The position numbers were made by a program, and so were the translations under genes. DNA of 64,000 nucleotides from JAOTVV01 sp041602035 (GTDB lineage: Bacteria; Gemmatimonadota; Gemmatimonadetes; Gemmatimonadales; GWC2-71-9), in the NCBI GenBank assembly GCA_041602035.1, contig JBFIHA010000001.1, positions 215,606-279,605 on the forward strand, read 5' to 3'. The notes below the pieces were generated by a model. The model was given only the letters and a program-made list of their open reading frames with translations, made no database searches and had not been told where the DNA came from. Of this stretch, positions 50,030 through 58,215 are shown in pieces. Positions within the stretch are counted from its first letter, which is position 1. Every line of letters begins with the position of its first letter.

Positions 50030-50527
50030 TTATTGCGGCGGCAACAGCACCTTGTCGATCACGTGAATCACACCGTTCGTGGCCAACACGTCAGTCTGGA
50101 TCACGTTCGCGTCATTCACCTTCACACCCATGGACGCGTCGATAGCGACCGTGGCGCCCTGCAGCGTGGTAGCCGACGAGAGGGTCGCGACATCAGCGGC
50201 TAAGACCCGCCCGGCGACGACGTGGTACAGCAGGATGTCGGTGAGCGTCGGAATGTCCTGCAGCAAGGCGTCGATGGTGCCCGCGGGTAGCGCGGCGAAC
50301 GCCTCGTCCGTCGGGGCAAATACTGTGAAGGGCCCGTCGTTGGCGAGCGTCGGATCCAGGCTGGCTGCCTGAACGGCGGTGACCAGCGTGGTGAATGAGC
50401 CGGCGTTGACCGCCGTGGCCACGATGTTCTCGAGCTGGGGCTCCACCGCCTCGTCGCAGCCCGCGACGCCAAGCGTGGCGACTACCAGACCCCCAACAAG
50501 TGCCTTCCGAGTAACCGTGCTGAACAT
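50030..50527 (-). CDS. Fasciclin-domain lipoprotein
   Basis: 165 residues from ATG 50527 (an earlier ATG at 50563 gives no better signal). The signal ends LGVAGC, a lipobox with Cys21-type lipidation. One FAS1 domain fills the rest: ENIVATAVNAGSFTTLVTAVQAASLDPTL, the H1 block DGPFTVFAPTDEAFAALP, the YH motif ILLYHVVAG, and the H2 block NGVIHVIDKVLLPP. FAS1 domains mediate adhesion or small-molecule binding. Probably anchored in the outer membrane. The upstream 200 bp is unusually AT-rich and carries direct repeats. Confidence 0.9.
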   Translation of the reverse strand: MFSTVTRKALVGGLVVATLGVAGCDEAVEPQLENIVATAVNAGSFTTLVTAVQAASLDPTLANDGPFTVFAPTDEAFAALPAGTIDALLQDIPTLTDILLYHVVAGRVLAADVATLSSATTLQGATVAIDASMGVKVNDANVIQTDVLATNGVIHVIDKVLLPPQ

Positions 50528-50596
50528 ACTGTCCTCCGTGTGGTGTAAAAGGTTGTTAAACAATGACTTGAGTCGTTCGACTTCGTTCTCACCTGG

Positions 50597-50666
50597 TTGT
50601 TGTCCAGTTTTCGTTCAAGAACCGTAGTGCTATTTCGACCATGTGTCAAGTGTTTGTCTAGTTTTC
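50597..50666 (-). promoter_or_regulatory. AT-rich fasciclin upstream region with direct repeats
   Basis: The 16-mers TTGTTGTCCAGTTTTC (50597-50612) and TGTTTGTCTAGTTTTC (50651-50666) match at 13 positions and lie 54 bp apart. On the minus strand, TTGACA (50648-50643) followed after 17 bp by TACGGT is a candidate promoter for the fasciclin gene. TGTCTA...TAGACA (50656-50676) also forms an inverted repeat. The function of these elements is unproven. Confidence 0.4.
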
Positions 50667-50730
50667 ATTGTTAGACAGATACTGGACGCATACGTCCGGT
50701 TGCGAATGGCGGTGGCGGGACTAGGTTGGT

Positions 50731-51822
50731 GTGTCTCTTCTGTGGGGGGGCTTGGTGAACCCGCTGACAGTGGTCTTGGCCGTTCTCCTCGGCGGGGCCC
50801 TGGTGGTGCTGATCTGGTTGATGGGGCGAGGCAGCGGCGCCCGAGACGCCGGGACACAGCGGCAGCTGGGTGAGGTGCGGGCCCGGCTCGATCAGCTGGT
50901 GGTGGCGCAGAGCGAGCTGCCCAGGGCCATGGCCGAAGGGGCCGCCGCGCAGGCGCGTTCCTTGGCGGACGTGCGCGAGCGCCTCGGCCGACTGTCGGAG
51001 GCCACGGTCCGTCTGGAAGCCTTGGGTCAGTCGGTGGCAGACGTGCAGGAGCTGCTGAAGGTGCCTCGGCTGCGTGGGACCCTGGGGGAAGTGTGGCTCG
51101 AAGAGCTACTCCGGCAGGTGTTTCCGGCTCGACTGTATGAGACGCAGTACGCGTTTCGCACCGGCGAACGGGTCGACGCCGTGCTTCGGGTCGGCCACCG
51201 GCTCGTGCCCATCGACTCCAAGTTTCCCCTCGAGGCCTGCCAGCGGATGTTGGCGGCAGAGGGAGAGATAGCGGTTCGGGAGCGTCGGGCGTTTCGGCGA
51301 TCGCTGAAGGAGCGCATCGACGAGATCGCGGAGAAGTACATCCGGCCCGAGGAGGGCACGCTCGATTTCGCGCTGATGTACATCCCGGCCGAGGCTGTCT
51401 ATTACGAGGCGGTGGTGCGAGACGAACCGCTGCAGGAGCAAACCAGCGTCGTCGGGTATGCCTTGCAACGTCACGTGATCCCGGTGTCGCCCCACACCTT
51501 CTACGCGTACGTCTCGGCCGTACTGCACGGGCTGCGCGGACTCGAGGTGGAAGAACGTGCCAGGGAGATCGAGGCAGCCCTGGGAGCCCTGCAGCACCAG
51601 CTCGACCGGTTCGAGCGCGCGTTCACGCTCGTAGGGCGCCACCTGGACAACGCGCTCAAGCAGTATCAGGAGTCCGAGCGGCAGTGGTTCCGGGTGCAGG
51701 AGCGCCTCGACACGGCAACCGGTTTCGACGCGGAGCCGAGGGGAGCGCGCGCCCCTGGATTGGAGGGACCAGCGGAGGCCGATGAGCTCGTGGCGTCCGA
51801 CCGGCCCGCGGCGGACGGGTGA
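50731..51822 (+). CDS. rmuC: DNA recombination protein RmuC
   Basis: 363 residues from GTG 50731; GTG 50755, following a run of G, is an alternative start. An N-terminal membrane helix (PLTVVLAVLLGGALVVLIWLMGRG), a coiled-coil segment (about 45-115), then the RmuC nuclease-like domain. Visible are LRGTLGEVWLEELLRQVFPARLYETQY, VDAVLRVGHRLVPIDSKFPLEAC (the PD-(D/E)xK-like core) and KEYIRPEEGTLDFALMYIPAEAVYYE-type sequence, followed by VIPVSPHTFYAYV. It limits inversions at short repeats in Escherichia coli. The protein is shorter than E. coli RmuC. It is divergent from the fasciclin gene. Confidence 0.9.
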   Translation: MSLLWGGLVNPLTVVLAVLLGGALVVLIWLMGRGSGARDAGTQRQLGEVRARLDQLVVAQSELPRAMAEGAAAQARSLADVRERLGRLSEATVRLEALGQSVADVQELLKVPRLRGTLGEVWLEELLRQVFPARLYETQYAFRTGERVDAVLRVGHRLVPIDSKFPLEACQRMLAAEGEIAVRERRAFRRSLKERIDEIAEKYIRPEEGTLDFALMYIPAEAVYYEAVVRDEPLQEQTSVVGYALQRHVIPVSPHTFYAYVSAVLHGLRGLEVEERAREIEAALGALQHQLDRFERAFTLVGRHLDNALKQYQESERQWFRVQERLDTATGFDAEPRGARAPGLEGPAEADELVASDRPAADG

Positions 51823-51883
51823 GGCATCGGCGAGGGTCGGATCCCCGGCATCGAACGCACTTCCTGAGCGGAAGGATTCTTCA

Positions 51884-52426
51884 ATGTCACTTCATCATCG
51901 GCTCACGCTCTCAGCGGTACCCCTATTCGTTGCATTGAGTGGGCTACTGGCCGGCGCGCGAGCCCAGGAAGCGCCCACGCCGTGCCTCGAAGGCGAGGCA
52001 TACGAGGAGTTCGATTTCTGGGTTGGGGAGTGGGACGTGTTCACCCCCAACGGCCAGCGGGCCGGAACGAACCGGATCGAGAAGGTGGCGGCGGGCTGCT
52101 TGCTCGTGGAGCATTGGACCAGTGCCACCGGGGGAACCGGGAAGAGCCTCAACTACTACCATCCCGCCAAGCGCCAGTGGATGCAGGTGTGGGTGGACGG
52201 GCAGGGTGGAGTCATTCAGGCGGCCGGAACGTTCACAGACGGTGCCATGCGACTCCTGGGCGAGCATGTCTACCCTGACGGAACACGGGAGGCGTTCCGG
52301 ATGCAGTTCACTCCTCAAGACGATGGCTCGGTTCGTCAGTTCATCGAGCAGTCGAAGGACGACGGCGCCACCTGGTACGTGTGGTTCGACGGGCGATACG
52401 TGCGAACGGCGCCACCGGACTCCTGA
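51884..52426 (+). CDS. Exported DUF1579-like protein
   Basis: 180 residues from ATG 51884 with GGAAGG upstream. Signal peptide ends AGARAQ. The mature part begins CLEGEAYEEFDFWVGEWDVFTPNGQRAGTNRIEKVAAGCLLVEHW, the FDFWVGEWDV block typical of DUF1579 and related secreted lipocalin-like proteins, followed by SLNYYHPAKRQWMQVWVDGQGG and strand-rich sequence. Function unknown. It lies 61 bp after rmuC and 124 bp before glutamate dehydrogenase, on the same strand. Confidence 0.75.
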   Translation: MSLHHRLTLSAVPLFVALSGLLAGARAQEAPTPCLEGEAYEEFDFWVGEWDVFTPNGQRAGTNRIEKVAAGCLLVEHWTSATGGTGKSLNYYHPAKRQWMQVWVDGQGGVIQAAGTFTDGAMRLLGEHVYPDGTREAFRMQFTPQDDGSVRQFIEQSKDDGATWYVWFDGRYVRTAPPDS

Positions 52427-52550
52427 GCATCGTGCGAGCGACGCTGCCGCCAGCCCGTCGCTCCGGAGTCCGGACATGCCTGGGGCGAAGGCGTGCAACC
52501 ATCCAACGAGACGTGGTGATCGGAACCTTGGGAGTGTGGAGGCGGATGTC

Positions 52551-53912
52551 ATGAGCGACTACGTCGCGCAGTTGCTGGCGAGCGTGAAGGCAAAGAACCC
52601 GGCGGAGCCCGAATTCCACCAAGCCGTGCACGAAGTCGCCGAATCGGTGCACCTGGTGCTCGATCGGCATCCCGAGTACCGGACGACCAAGGTCCTCGAG
52701 CGGATCATCGAACCCGAGCGTGTGATCCTATTTCGTGTGCCGTGGGTTGACGACCGGGGAGACGTCCAGGTCAATCGAGGTTTCCGCATCGAGATGAACA
52801 GCGCGCTCGGTCCTTACACGGGCGGGCTGCGCTTTCATCCCTCCGTCACGCTGGGCATCCTCAAGTTCCTCGCCTTTGAGCAGGTGTTCAAGAACGCGCT
52901 GACCACGCTCCCCATGGGTGGCGGCAAGGGAGGATCCGACTTCGATCCCAAGGGCAAGAGCGACGCCGAGGTGATGCGGTTCTGTCAAAGCTTCATGACC
53001 GAGCTGTATCGGCACATCGGACCGAACACCGATGTCCCGGCCGGCGACATCGGCGTCGGTGGCCGCGAGATCGGGTTCCTGTTTGGCCAGTACAAGCGGA
53101 TCCGGAACGAGTTCACCGGCGTGCTCACCGGGAAGGGACTGAATTGGGGCGGCTCCCTCATTCGACCGCAAGCGACCGGGTACGGAGCCGTGTACTTCGC
53201 CGCCGAGATGCTCGCAACGCGGAACGAGACCCTGGAGGGGAAGACGTGCCTCGTGTCCGGCAGCGGCAACGTGGCCCAGTACACGTGCCAGAAGCTAATT
53301 GAGCTCGGGGCGACGCCGGTGACCCTGTCCGATTCCGGCGGCTATATCCACGACCCGGAAGGGATCACCGAGAAGAAGCTTGCGTTCGTCATGGACTTGA
53401 AGAACGTCCGTCGCGGTCGGATCCGCGAGTATGCCGACGAGTTCACGAGCGCGACCTACACGCCCGTGAACGCCAAGATGGATCACCGTCCACTCTGGGA
53501 CCACAAGGCAGAGTGTGCGTTTCCCTCGGCGACACAGAACGAGATCAGTGCGGCGGACGCCCGCAACCTGCTCGCGAACGGCGTGTACGTCGTCTCGGAG
53601 GGGGCCAACATGCCCACCGTGCCCGAGGGCGTGGACCTGTTCGTCGACGAGAACATCTTGTACGGTCCGGGGAAGGCGGCCAACGCCGGCGGCGTCGCGG
53701 TGTCTGGCCTCGAAATGGCTCAAAACAGTATGCGCTATTCGTGGACCCGGAAGGAAGTCGACAGTCGCCTGCGGCTGATCATGAAGTCGATCCACGAGGT
53801 CTGCGTCGGCACCGCCGAACGGTTCGGGGTGCCGGGCAACTACGTCATCGGTGCCAATATCGCGGGCTTCCTCAAGGTCGCGGATTCCATGATCGACCAG
53901 GGGATCGTCTGA
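52551..53912 (+). CDS. gdhA: NADP-type glutamate dehydrogenase
   Basis: 453 residues from ATG 52551, the size of the hexameric bacterial enzyme. Substrate and catalytic blocks: GGLRFHPSVTLGILKFLAFEQVFKNALT, PMGGGKGGSDFDPKGKSD (catalytic lysine region) and PAGDIGVGGREIGFLFGQYK. The dinucleotide-binding domain has LVSGSGNVAQYTCQKLIELGA, and the C-terminal block is AQNSMRYSWTRKEVD. It interconverts 2-oxoglutarate plus ammonia and glutamate. The GSGNVA motif and close match to E. coli-type GdhA favour NADPH-dependent assimilation, though direction in vivo is not shown. Confidence 0.95.
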   Translation: MSDYVAQLLASVKAKNPAEPEFHQAVHEVAESVHLVLDRHPEYRTTKVLERIIEPERVILFRVPWVDDRGDVQVNRGFRIEMNSALGPYTGGLRFHPSVTLGILKFLAFEQVFKNALTTLPMGGGKGGSDFDPKGKSDAEVMRFCQSFMTELYRHIGPNTDVPAGDIGVGGREIGFLFGQYKRIRNEFTGVLTGKGLNWGGSLIRPQATGYGAVYFAAEMLATRNETLEGKTCLVSGSGNVAQYTCQKLIELGATPVTLSDSGGYIHDPEGITEKKLAFVMDLKNVRRGRIREYADEFTSATYTPVNAKMDHRPLWDHKAECAFPSATQNEISAADARNLLANGVYVVSEGANMPTVPEGVDLFVDENILYGPGKAANAGGVAVSGLEMAQNSMRYSWTRKEVDSRLRLIMKSIHEVCVGTAERFGVPGNYVIGANIAGFLKVADSMIDQGIV

Positions 53913-54022
53913 CCGGTCAGAGCGGGTCGGACCGGGCTTGACGGCGGGACGAGCCGGGATTTCCCTGTAGGGAGGGAGCGGGGAAGCGAAGCTGCGCCGC
54001 CAGTCAGGCCTGGGAGCCCCGA

Positions 54023-57000
54023 ATGAGCGCATCGAGTCGCGAGGCGGGAGATCACGACGACCGCGTCGCCAGACATGCCGGGTTCCAGTACCTCATGTCC
54101 CACCGCGTGCGGGACATCCTGTTGGTCACGAGCCTCTACGATTCGTTCATTCTGGCCGAAGATGGCCAGCTCGGCGAGCTCATCCTGGGCGAGTTCCTCG
54201 ACCTCAATCTCCGTCACACCCCTGAGCTGACGCGGGTCTCGACTGGCGTTGAGGCGCTCGCCCTCGCCACCCAGGAGCACCGGTACGACCTCATCATCTC
54301 GAGTCTGACGCTCGGCGACATGACCGCGCCGGAGTTAGCCGTCCGGGCCGCGGAGGCCGGGCTGAATGCCCCGGTTGTCGCACTGGCCTACGATGCGCGC
54401 GACCTCGCCACGTTCCAGTCCAGCCGCGACGTGGACCTTCTCGAGCGTGTGTTTCTCTGGCAGGGAAACGCCAAGATCCTCCTGGCCATCGTCAAGTACA
54501 TCGAAGACCGCCGCAATCTGGCTCACGACACTGGTGAGGTTGGCGTGCCGGCCATCGTCCTCGTGGAGGACAATGTGCGGTACTACTCCGCCTTCCTTCC
54601 CGTCATCTACAGTGAGCTCATGCAGCACGCGCACAACTTGATGCCGGAGGGACTCAACCTGGCGCACAAATTGATGCGGATTCGGGCGCGCCCGAAGATC
54701 TTGCTATGCCAAACGTATGAGGAAGCCTGGGAGTTCATCACCGAGTATCCGGACGAGATCCTCGGCATCATCTCCGACATCCAGTTCCCGCGCGGCGGCA
54801 ACCTCGACCGCCATGCCGGCGTCGAACTCGCCCGCCAGGTTCGGGCCCTGCGACACGATATCCCGATCATGCTGCAGTCGAGTTGGCCTGACAACGCCGA
54901 ACTGGCTCGACAGGCGGGGGCGTCGTTCCTGCTCAAGGGCTCCCCGATGCTCCTGCACCAGCTTCGGGCCTTCATGGCCGACGGATTCGGATTCGGCGAC
55001 TTCGTGTTTCGTCGACCCGACGGCAGTGAGGTGGACCGGGCGACCGATCTTCACAGCCTGATGGAGAAGTTGGAGACGGTCCCAGCGGAGAGCATCGCCT
55101 ACCACGCTTCGGGCAATCATTTCTCCCGGTGGCTCAAGACGCGGACGGAGTTCACGCTTGCGGAGCGCCTCAGGCCGCGCAAGCTCACCGACTTCGACGG
55201 CGTCGAGGCCCTGCGCACGCATCTCATCGATGCGATCCGGGAGTATCGGGGCGAGCAGAACCTCGGGGTGGTCGTCGATTTCGAGCGCGATCGCTTCGAC
55301 GGCGCGGTCCCGTTCAGCCGGGTCGGCACGGGGTCCATGGGTGGCAAGGCGCGCGGACTGGCGTTCGTGAACTTCCTGCTCAAGCAGCATCACGCGAGTG
55401 ACCGGTTTCCCGGTGTCCGGATCGCGGTCCCCCCGTCGACGGTCCTGGGCACGGATGTGTTCGACGACTTCCTCGACTTCAACGATCTGCGAGACTTTGC
55501 CATCGGCTGCGGGGACAGCCAACAAATTGTAGACCGATTCCTGTCGGCGACCCTCTCTACGGCGGTGGAGAAGGACCTTGCGGTCTTTCTGCAGTATGCT
55601 CGACGCCCTTTGGCCGTGCGATCATCGAGCTTGCTTGAAGACAGCCAATACCAGCCCTTCGCTGGGATCTACGACACCTTCATGCTGCCCAATAACCATG
55701 CCGACCTGTCGGTACGTCTGGCGCAGCTCGTGTCGGCTATTCGGCGGGTCTATGCATCGACGTTCTCCCGCCGATCGAAGTCGTACCTGGACGGCACGCC
55801 CTACCGCCTGGAAGAGGAGAAGATGGCGGTGGTGGTGCAGCAGATCGTGGGTGCTCAGCATGGGGGGGTGTTCTATCCCGACTTCGCCGGCGTCGCCCGA
55901 TCGCACAATTTCTACCCGGCCCCGCCATGCAATTCCGGAGATGGCATCGCCGCGGTGGCGCTCGGGCTTGGACGGACGGTCATGGATGGTGAGCGTTGTC
56001 TGCGGTTTTGCCCCCGCTATCCACGGCACGTGCTGCAGTTCTCGTCCGTGCAGGATTTCGTGCATTACTCTCAACGGGAGTTCTGGGCACTCGACCTCGG
56101 GCTCGATACGGGTGTGATCGACGCCCCGGCAGATTCCCGGATGCTGCACCTCGGCCTTGCGCTCGCTGAACAGCATGGAACGCTGCAGACCGTGGGGTCC
56201 ACGTTCTCACGCGAGAACGATGCTGTGTATGACGGGCTTTCCCGCCACGGCGTGCGGCTCGTGAGCTTCGCCCCCGTTCTCAAGCACGAAATCTTCCCAC
56301 TCGCCGAGATCCTGGGGTTCCTGCTCGAGATTGGCGAGCAGGGCACGAGCGCTCCCGTCGAGATCGAGTTTGCCGTCAACCTCTCCACGCCGCCTGGGAT
56401 GCCTAAAGAGTTCGGGTTTCTCCAAATGCGCCCGCTCGCGCTGTCGCGGGAGTTCGAGGAGCTGAACATCGGGGCCGTCAGGGACGAGGATCTCGTCGTC
56501 CAGAGCCCGAGCGTGCTCGGTCACGGGCGCGTCGACGACGTGCGCGACGTCGTGGTCATCGATTACCACCGTTTCGACCGTTCGGCCAGCAAGGAAGCGG
56601 CTGGCGTAGTCGCCCAGCTCAACGCGGAACTGCGCGCCAGGCGTATCCCGTATCTCTTGATCGGTGTCGGCCGGTGGGGCTCCACCGATCCGTGGCTTGG
56701 CATTCCCGTCACGTGGGACCAAATCGCCGGGGTGCGCGTGATCGTGGAGGCTGGGTTCAAAGACCTGCGGGTGACCCCGTCGCAGGGGACGCATTTTTTC
56801 CAAAACTTGGTATCGAGCAACGTCGGCTACTTCACGGTCAATCAGGACATCGGCGAGGGATTCGTCGACTGGGAGTGGCTCGCCCAGCAGCCCGCGATCC
56901 GGGAGGCCCGCCACGTCCGGCATCTCCGGTTCGACCGACCGCTCACGATCACCATGAACGGCAAGAACAACCGGGGCATGATCGGCAGACCCGGCGCGGA

Positions 57001-57049
57001 GCCACTGTCGTGGGGGGGGAACGGGCTGTCGGGGAGTTCGGGGCTCTAG
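54023..57049 (+). CDS. Double-receiver/PEP-synthase-like ATP-grasp hybrid protein
   Basis: 1008 residues. Region 1 (about 28-150) is a receiver-like fold in which the phospho-acceptor position is Ser94 (DLIISSL), so it is a pseudo-receiver. Region 2 (about 175-320) is an intact receiver with VLVEDN, acceptor Asp252 in GIISDIQFP, a Ser pair in MLQSSWP and Lys in FLLKGS, and an insertion after the first strand. Region 3 (about 430-820) is the ATP-grasp nucleotide-binding domain of PEP synthase/pyruvate phosphate dikinase, with GSMGGKARGLAFVN and RSSSLLEDSQYQPFAGIYDTF. The phosphohistidine swivel and PEP-binding barrel are missing; a unique C-terminal module (about 850-990) has LIGVGRWGSTDPWLGIPV. 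Cytoplasmic; reaction unknown. Confidence 0.85.
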   Translation: MSASSREAGDHDDRVARHAGFQYLMSHRVRDILLVTSLYDSFILAEDGQLGELILGEFLDLNLRHTPELTRVSTGVEALALATQEHRYDLIISSLTLGDMTAPELAVRAAEAGLNAPVVALAYDARDLATFQSSRDVDLLERVFLWQGNAKILLAIVKYIEDRRNLAHDTGEVGVPAIVLVEDNVRYYSAFLPVIYSELMQHAHNLMPEGLNLAHKLMRIRARPKILLCQTYEEAWEFITEYPDEILGIISDIQFPRGGNLDRHAGVELARQVRALRHDIPIMLQSSWPDNAELARQAGASFLLKGSPMLLHQLRAFMADGFGFGDFVFRRPDGSEVDRATDLHSLMEKLETVPAESIAYHASGNHFSRWLKTRTEFTLAERLRPRKLTDFDGVEALRTHLIDAIREYRGEQNLGVVVDFERDRFDGAVPFSRVGTGSMGGKARGLAFVNFLLKQHHASDRFPGVRIAVPPSTVLGTDVFDDFLDFNDLRDFAIGCGDSQQIVDRFLSATLSTAVEKDLAVFLQYARRPLAVRSSSLLEDSQYQPFAGIYDTFMLPNNHADLSVRLAQLVSAIRRVYASTFSRRSKSYLDGTPYRLEEEKMAVVVQQIVGAQHGGVFYPDFAGVARSHNFYPAPPCNSGDGIAAVALGLGRTVMDGERCLRFCPRYPRHVLQFSSVQDFVHYSQREFWALDLGLDTGVIDAPADSRMLHLGLALAEQHGTLQTVGSTFSRENDAVYDGLSRHGVRLVSFAPVLKHEIFPLAEILGFLLEIGEQGTSAPVEIEFAVNLSTPPGMPKEFGFLQMRPLALSREFEELNIGAVRDEDLVVQSPSVLGHGRVDDVRDVVVIDYHRFDRSASKEAAGVVAQLNAELRARRIPYLLIGVGRWGSTDPWLGIPVTWDQIAGVRVIVEAGFKDLRVTPSQGTHFFQNLVSSNVGYFTVNQDIGEGFVDWEWLAQQPAIREARHVRHLRFDRPLTITMNGKNNRGMIGRPGAEPLSWGGNGLSGSSGL

Positions 57050-57065
57050 AAGCTCGACGCGCGCG

Positions 57066-58022
57066 TCACGCCCTCGGTGCCGTCTTGCCCGGGACGTTCG
57101 CCAACATGTCCGCCGTCATCGACGACAAGTCGTAGGTCGGGTCCCATCCCCACTCCTCCCGTGCGGCACTGTCGTCGATCGAATCGGGCCAGGAATCGGC
57201 GATCGCCTGACGCACGGGGTCCGGGTCGTAGTCGATGGTGAAGGTGGGTACGTGTTCGCGGATGGCGGCCGCCAGTTCCTCGGGCGTGAAGTTCATGGCG
57301 GTGACATTGAATGCGTTGCGGTGACGGAGCCGTGCGGGATCGGCCTCCATGAGCGCCGTCGCCGCCTTCACGGCGTCGGGCATGTACATCATGTCGAGAC
57401 GCGTGTCGGGTTTCAAGAAGCACGTGTAGCGGCCGTGGCGGATGGCGTCGTAGAAGATCTCGACGGCGTAGTCGGTCGTCCCCCCGCCGGGTGGCGTCAG
57501 GTGGGAGATGATTCCGGGGAAGCGAACGCCGCGCGCATCGACGCCGAAGCGCACGTGGTAGTAGTCGCACAACAGCTCCCCGGCGACCTTGGTGATGCCG
57601 TACATGCTGGTCGGTCGTTGGATAGTGTCTTGGGGGGTCCCGTTGGGTGGCGTGCTGGGACCGAATGCACCGATGGAGCTGGGCACGAACACGGCGCACC
57701 GGTGCTCCCGTGCCACCTCGAGCGTTCGATAGAGACCGCCCATGTTGATGTCCCAGGCGACCTGGGGCTTCTCTTCCGCCACCGCCGAGAGGAGCGCGGC
57801 GAGGTGGTAGATGGTGTCGATCTGGTAACGACGCACCGCGTCATGAATCTGTCGCTGCGACGTGCAGTCGACCAACTGGAAGGGTCCGTCGTCTCCCGTG
57901 TCTCGCGGCGCAACGCGAATGTCCGACGCGACCACGTTGTCGGGTCCGTACCGGGCGCGGAGCGCCGGCACCAATTCGGATCCGATCTGGCCCAGCGCCC
58001 CAGTCACGAGGATTCGCTGCAC
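57066..58022 (-). CDS. SDR-type L-threonine 3-dehydrogenase
   Basis: 318 residues from GTG 58022, supported by GGAGG 4 nt upstream. Extended short-chain dehydrogenase: ILVTGALGQIGSELVPALRARYG (glycine motif), VASDIR, IYHLAALLSAVAEEKP, VPSSIGAFGPSTP, the catalytic Tyr-x3-Lys in SMYGITKVAGELL, and PGIISHLTPPGGGTTDYAVEIFYDAI. These blocks match the UDP-galactose-epimerase-like threonine dehydrogenases, which oxidise threonine to 2-amino-3-oxobutyrate with NAD. No adjacent Kbl ligase is seen. It follows the oxidoreductase cluster on the same strand after 193 bp. Confidence 0.88.
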   Translation of the reverse strand: MQRILVTGALGQIGSELVPALRARYGPDNVVASDIRVAPRDTGDDGPFQLVDCTSQRQIHDAVRRYQIDTIYHLAALLSAVAEEKPQVAWDINMGGLYRTLEVAREHRCAVFVPSSIGAFGPSTPPNGTPQDTIQRPTSMYGITKVAGELLCDYYHVRFGVDARGVRFPGIISHLTPPGGGTTDYAVEIFYDAIRHGRYTCFLKPDTRLDMMYMPDAVKAATALMEADPARLRHRNAFNVTAMNFTPEELAAAIREHVPTFTIDYDPDPVRQAIADSWPDSIDDSAAREEWGWDPTYDLSSMTADMLANVPGKTAPRA

Positions 58023-58056
58023 GGTTCCTCCGCAAGTCGTCGCCCGTGAGTGGTCG

Positions 58057-58179
58057 TCACAAGAGGAGCTTTCGGTCCTTCGCGGCCCACTCGCCGAGGT
58101 TCGTGCTGAACGGGTTCGCGGCTCCGTACTCGGTCACGACATAGTGCGCGTGGGCCCGGCTGGTAACAAGCTCCCCCAT
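58057..58179 (-). other. 40-codon ORF resembling the end of a CoA-transferase
   Basis: From ATG 58179 the frame encodes 40 residues beginning MGELVTSRAHAHYVVTEYGA and ending in a lysine/leucine-rich tail. The block LVTSRAHAHYVVTEYG is, from memory, the C-terminal signature of acetyl-CoA hydrolase/transferase proteins; the remainder does not follow that family. The ORF is in the same frame as the preceding oxidoreductase stop codon, 36 nt further on. It could be a decayed gene remnant or a real small protein. Its DNA is the only content of the 193-bp gap before the threonine dehydrogenase gene. Confidence 0.35.
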
Positions 58180-58215
58180 GCATGACGGCCACCCCGCAAG
58201 GTGCAACGGACCCGC

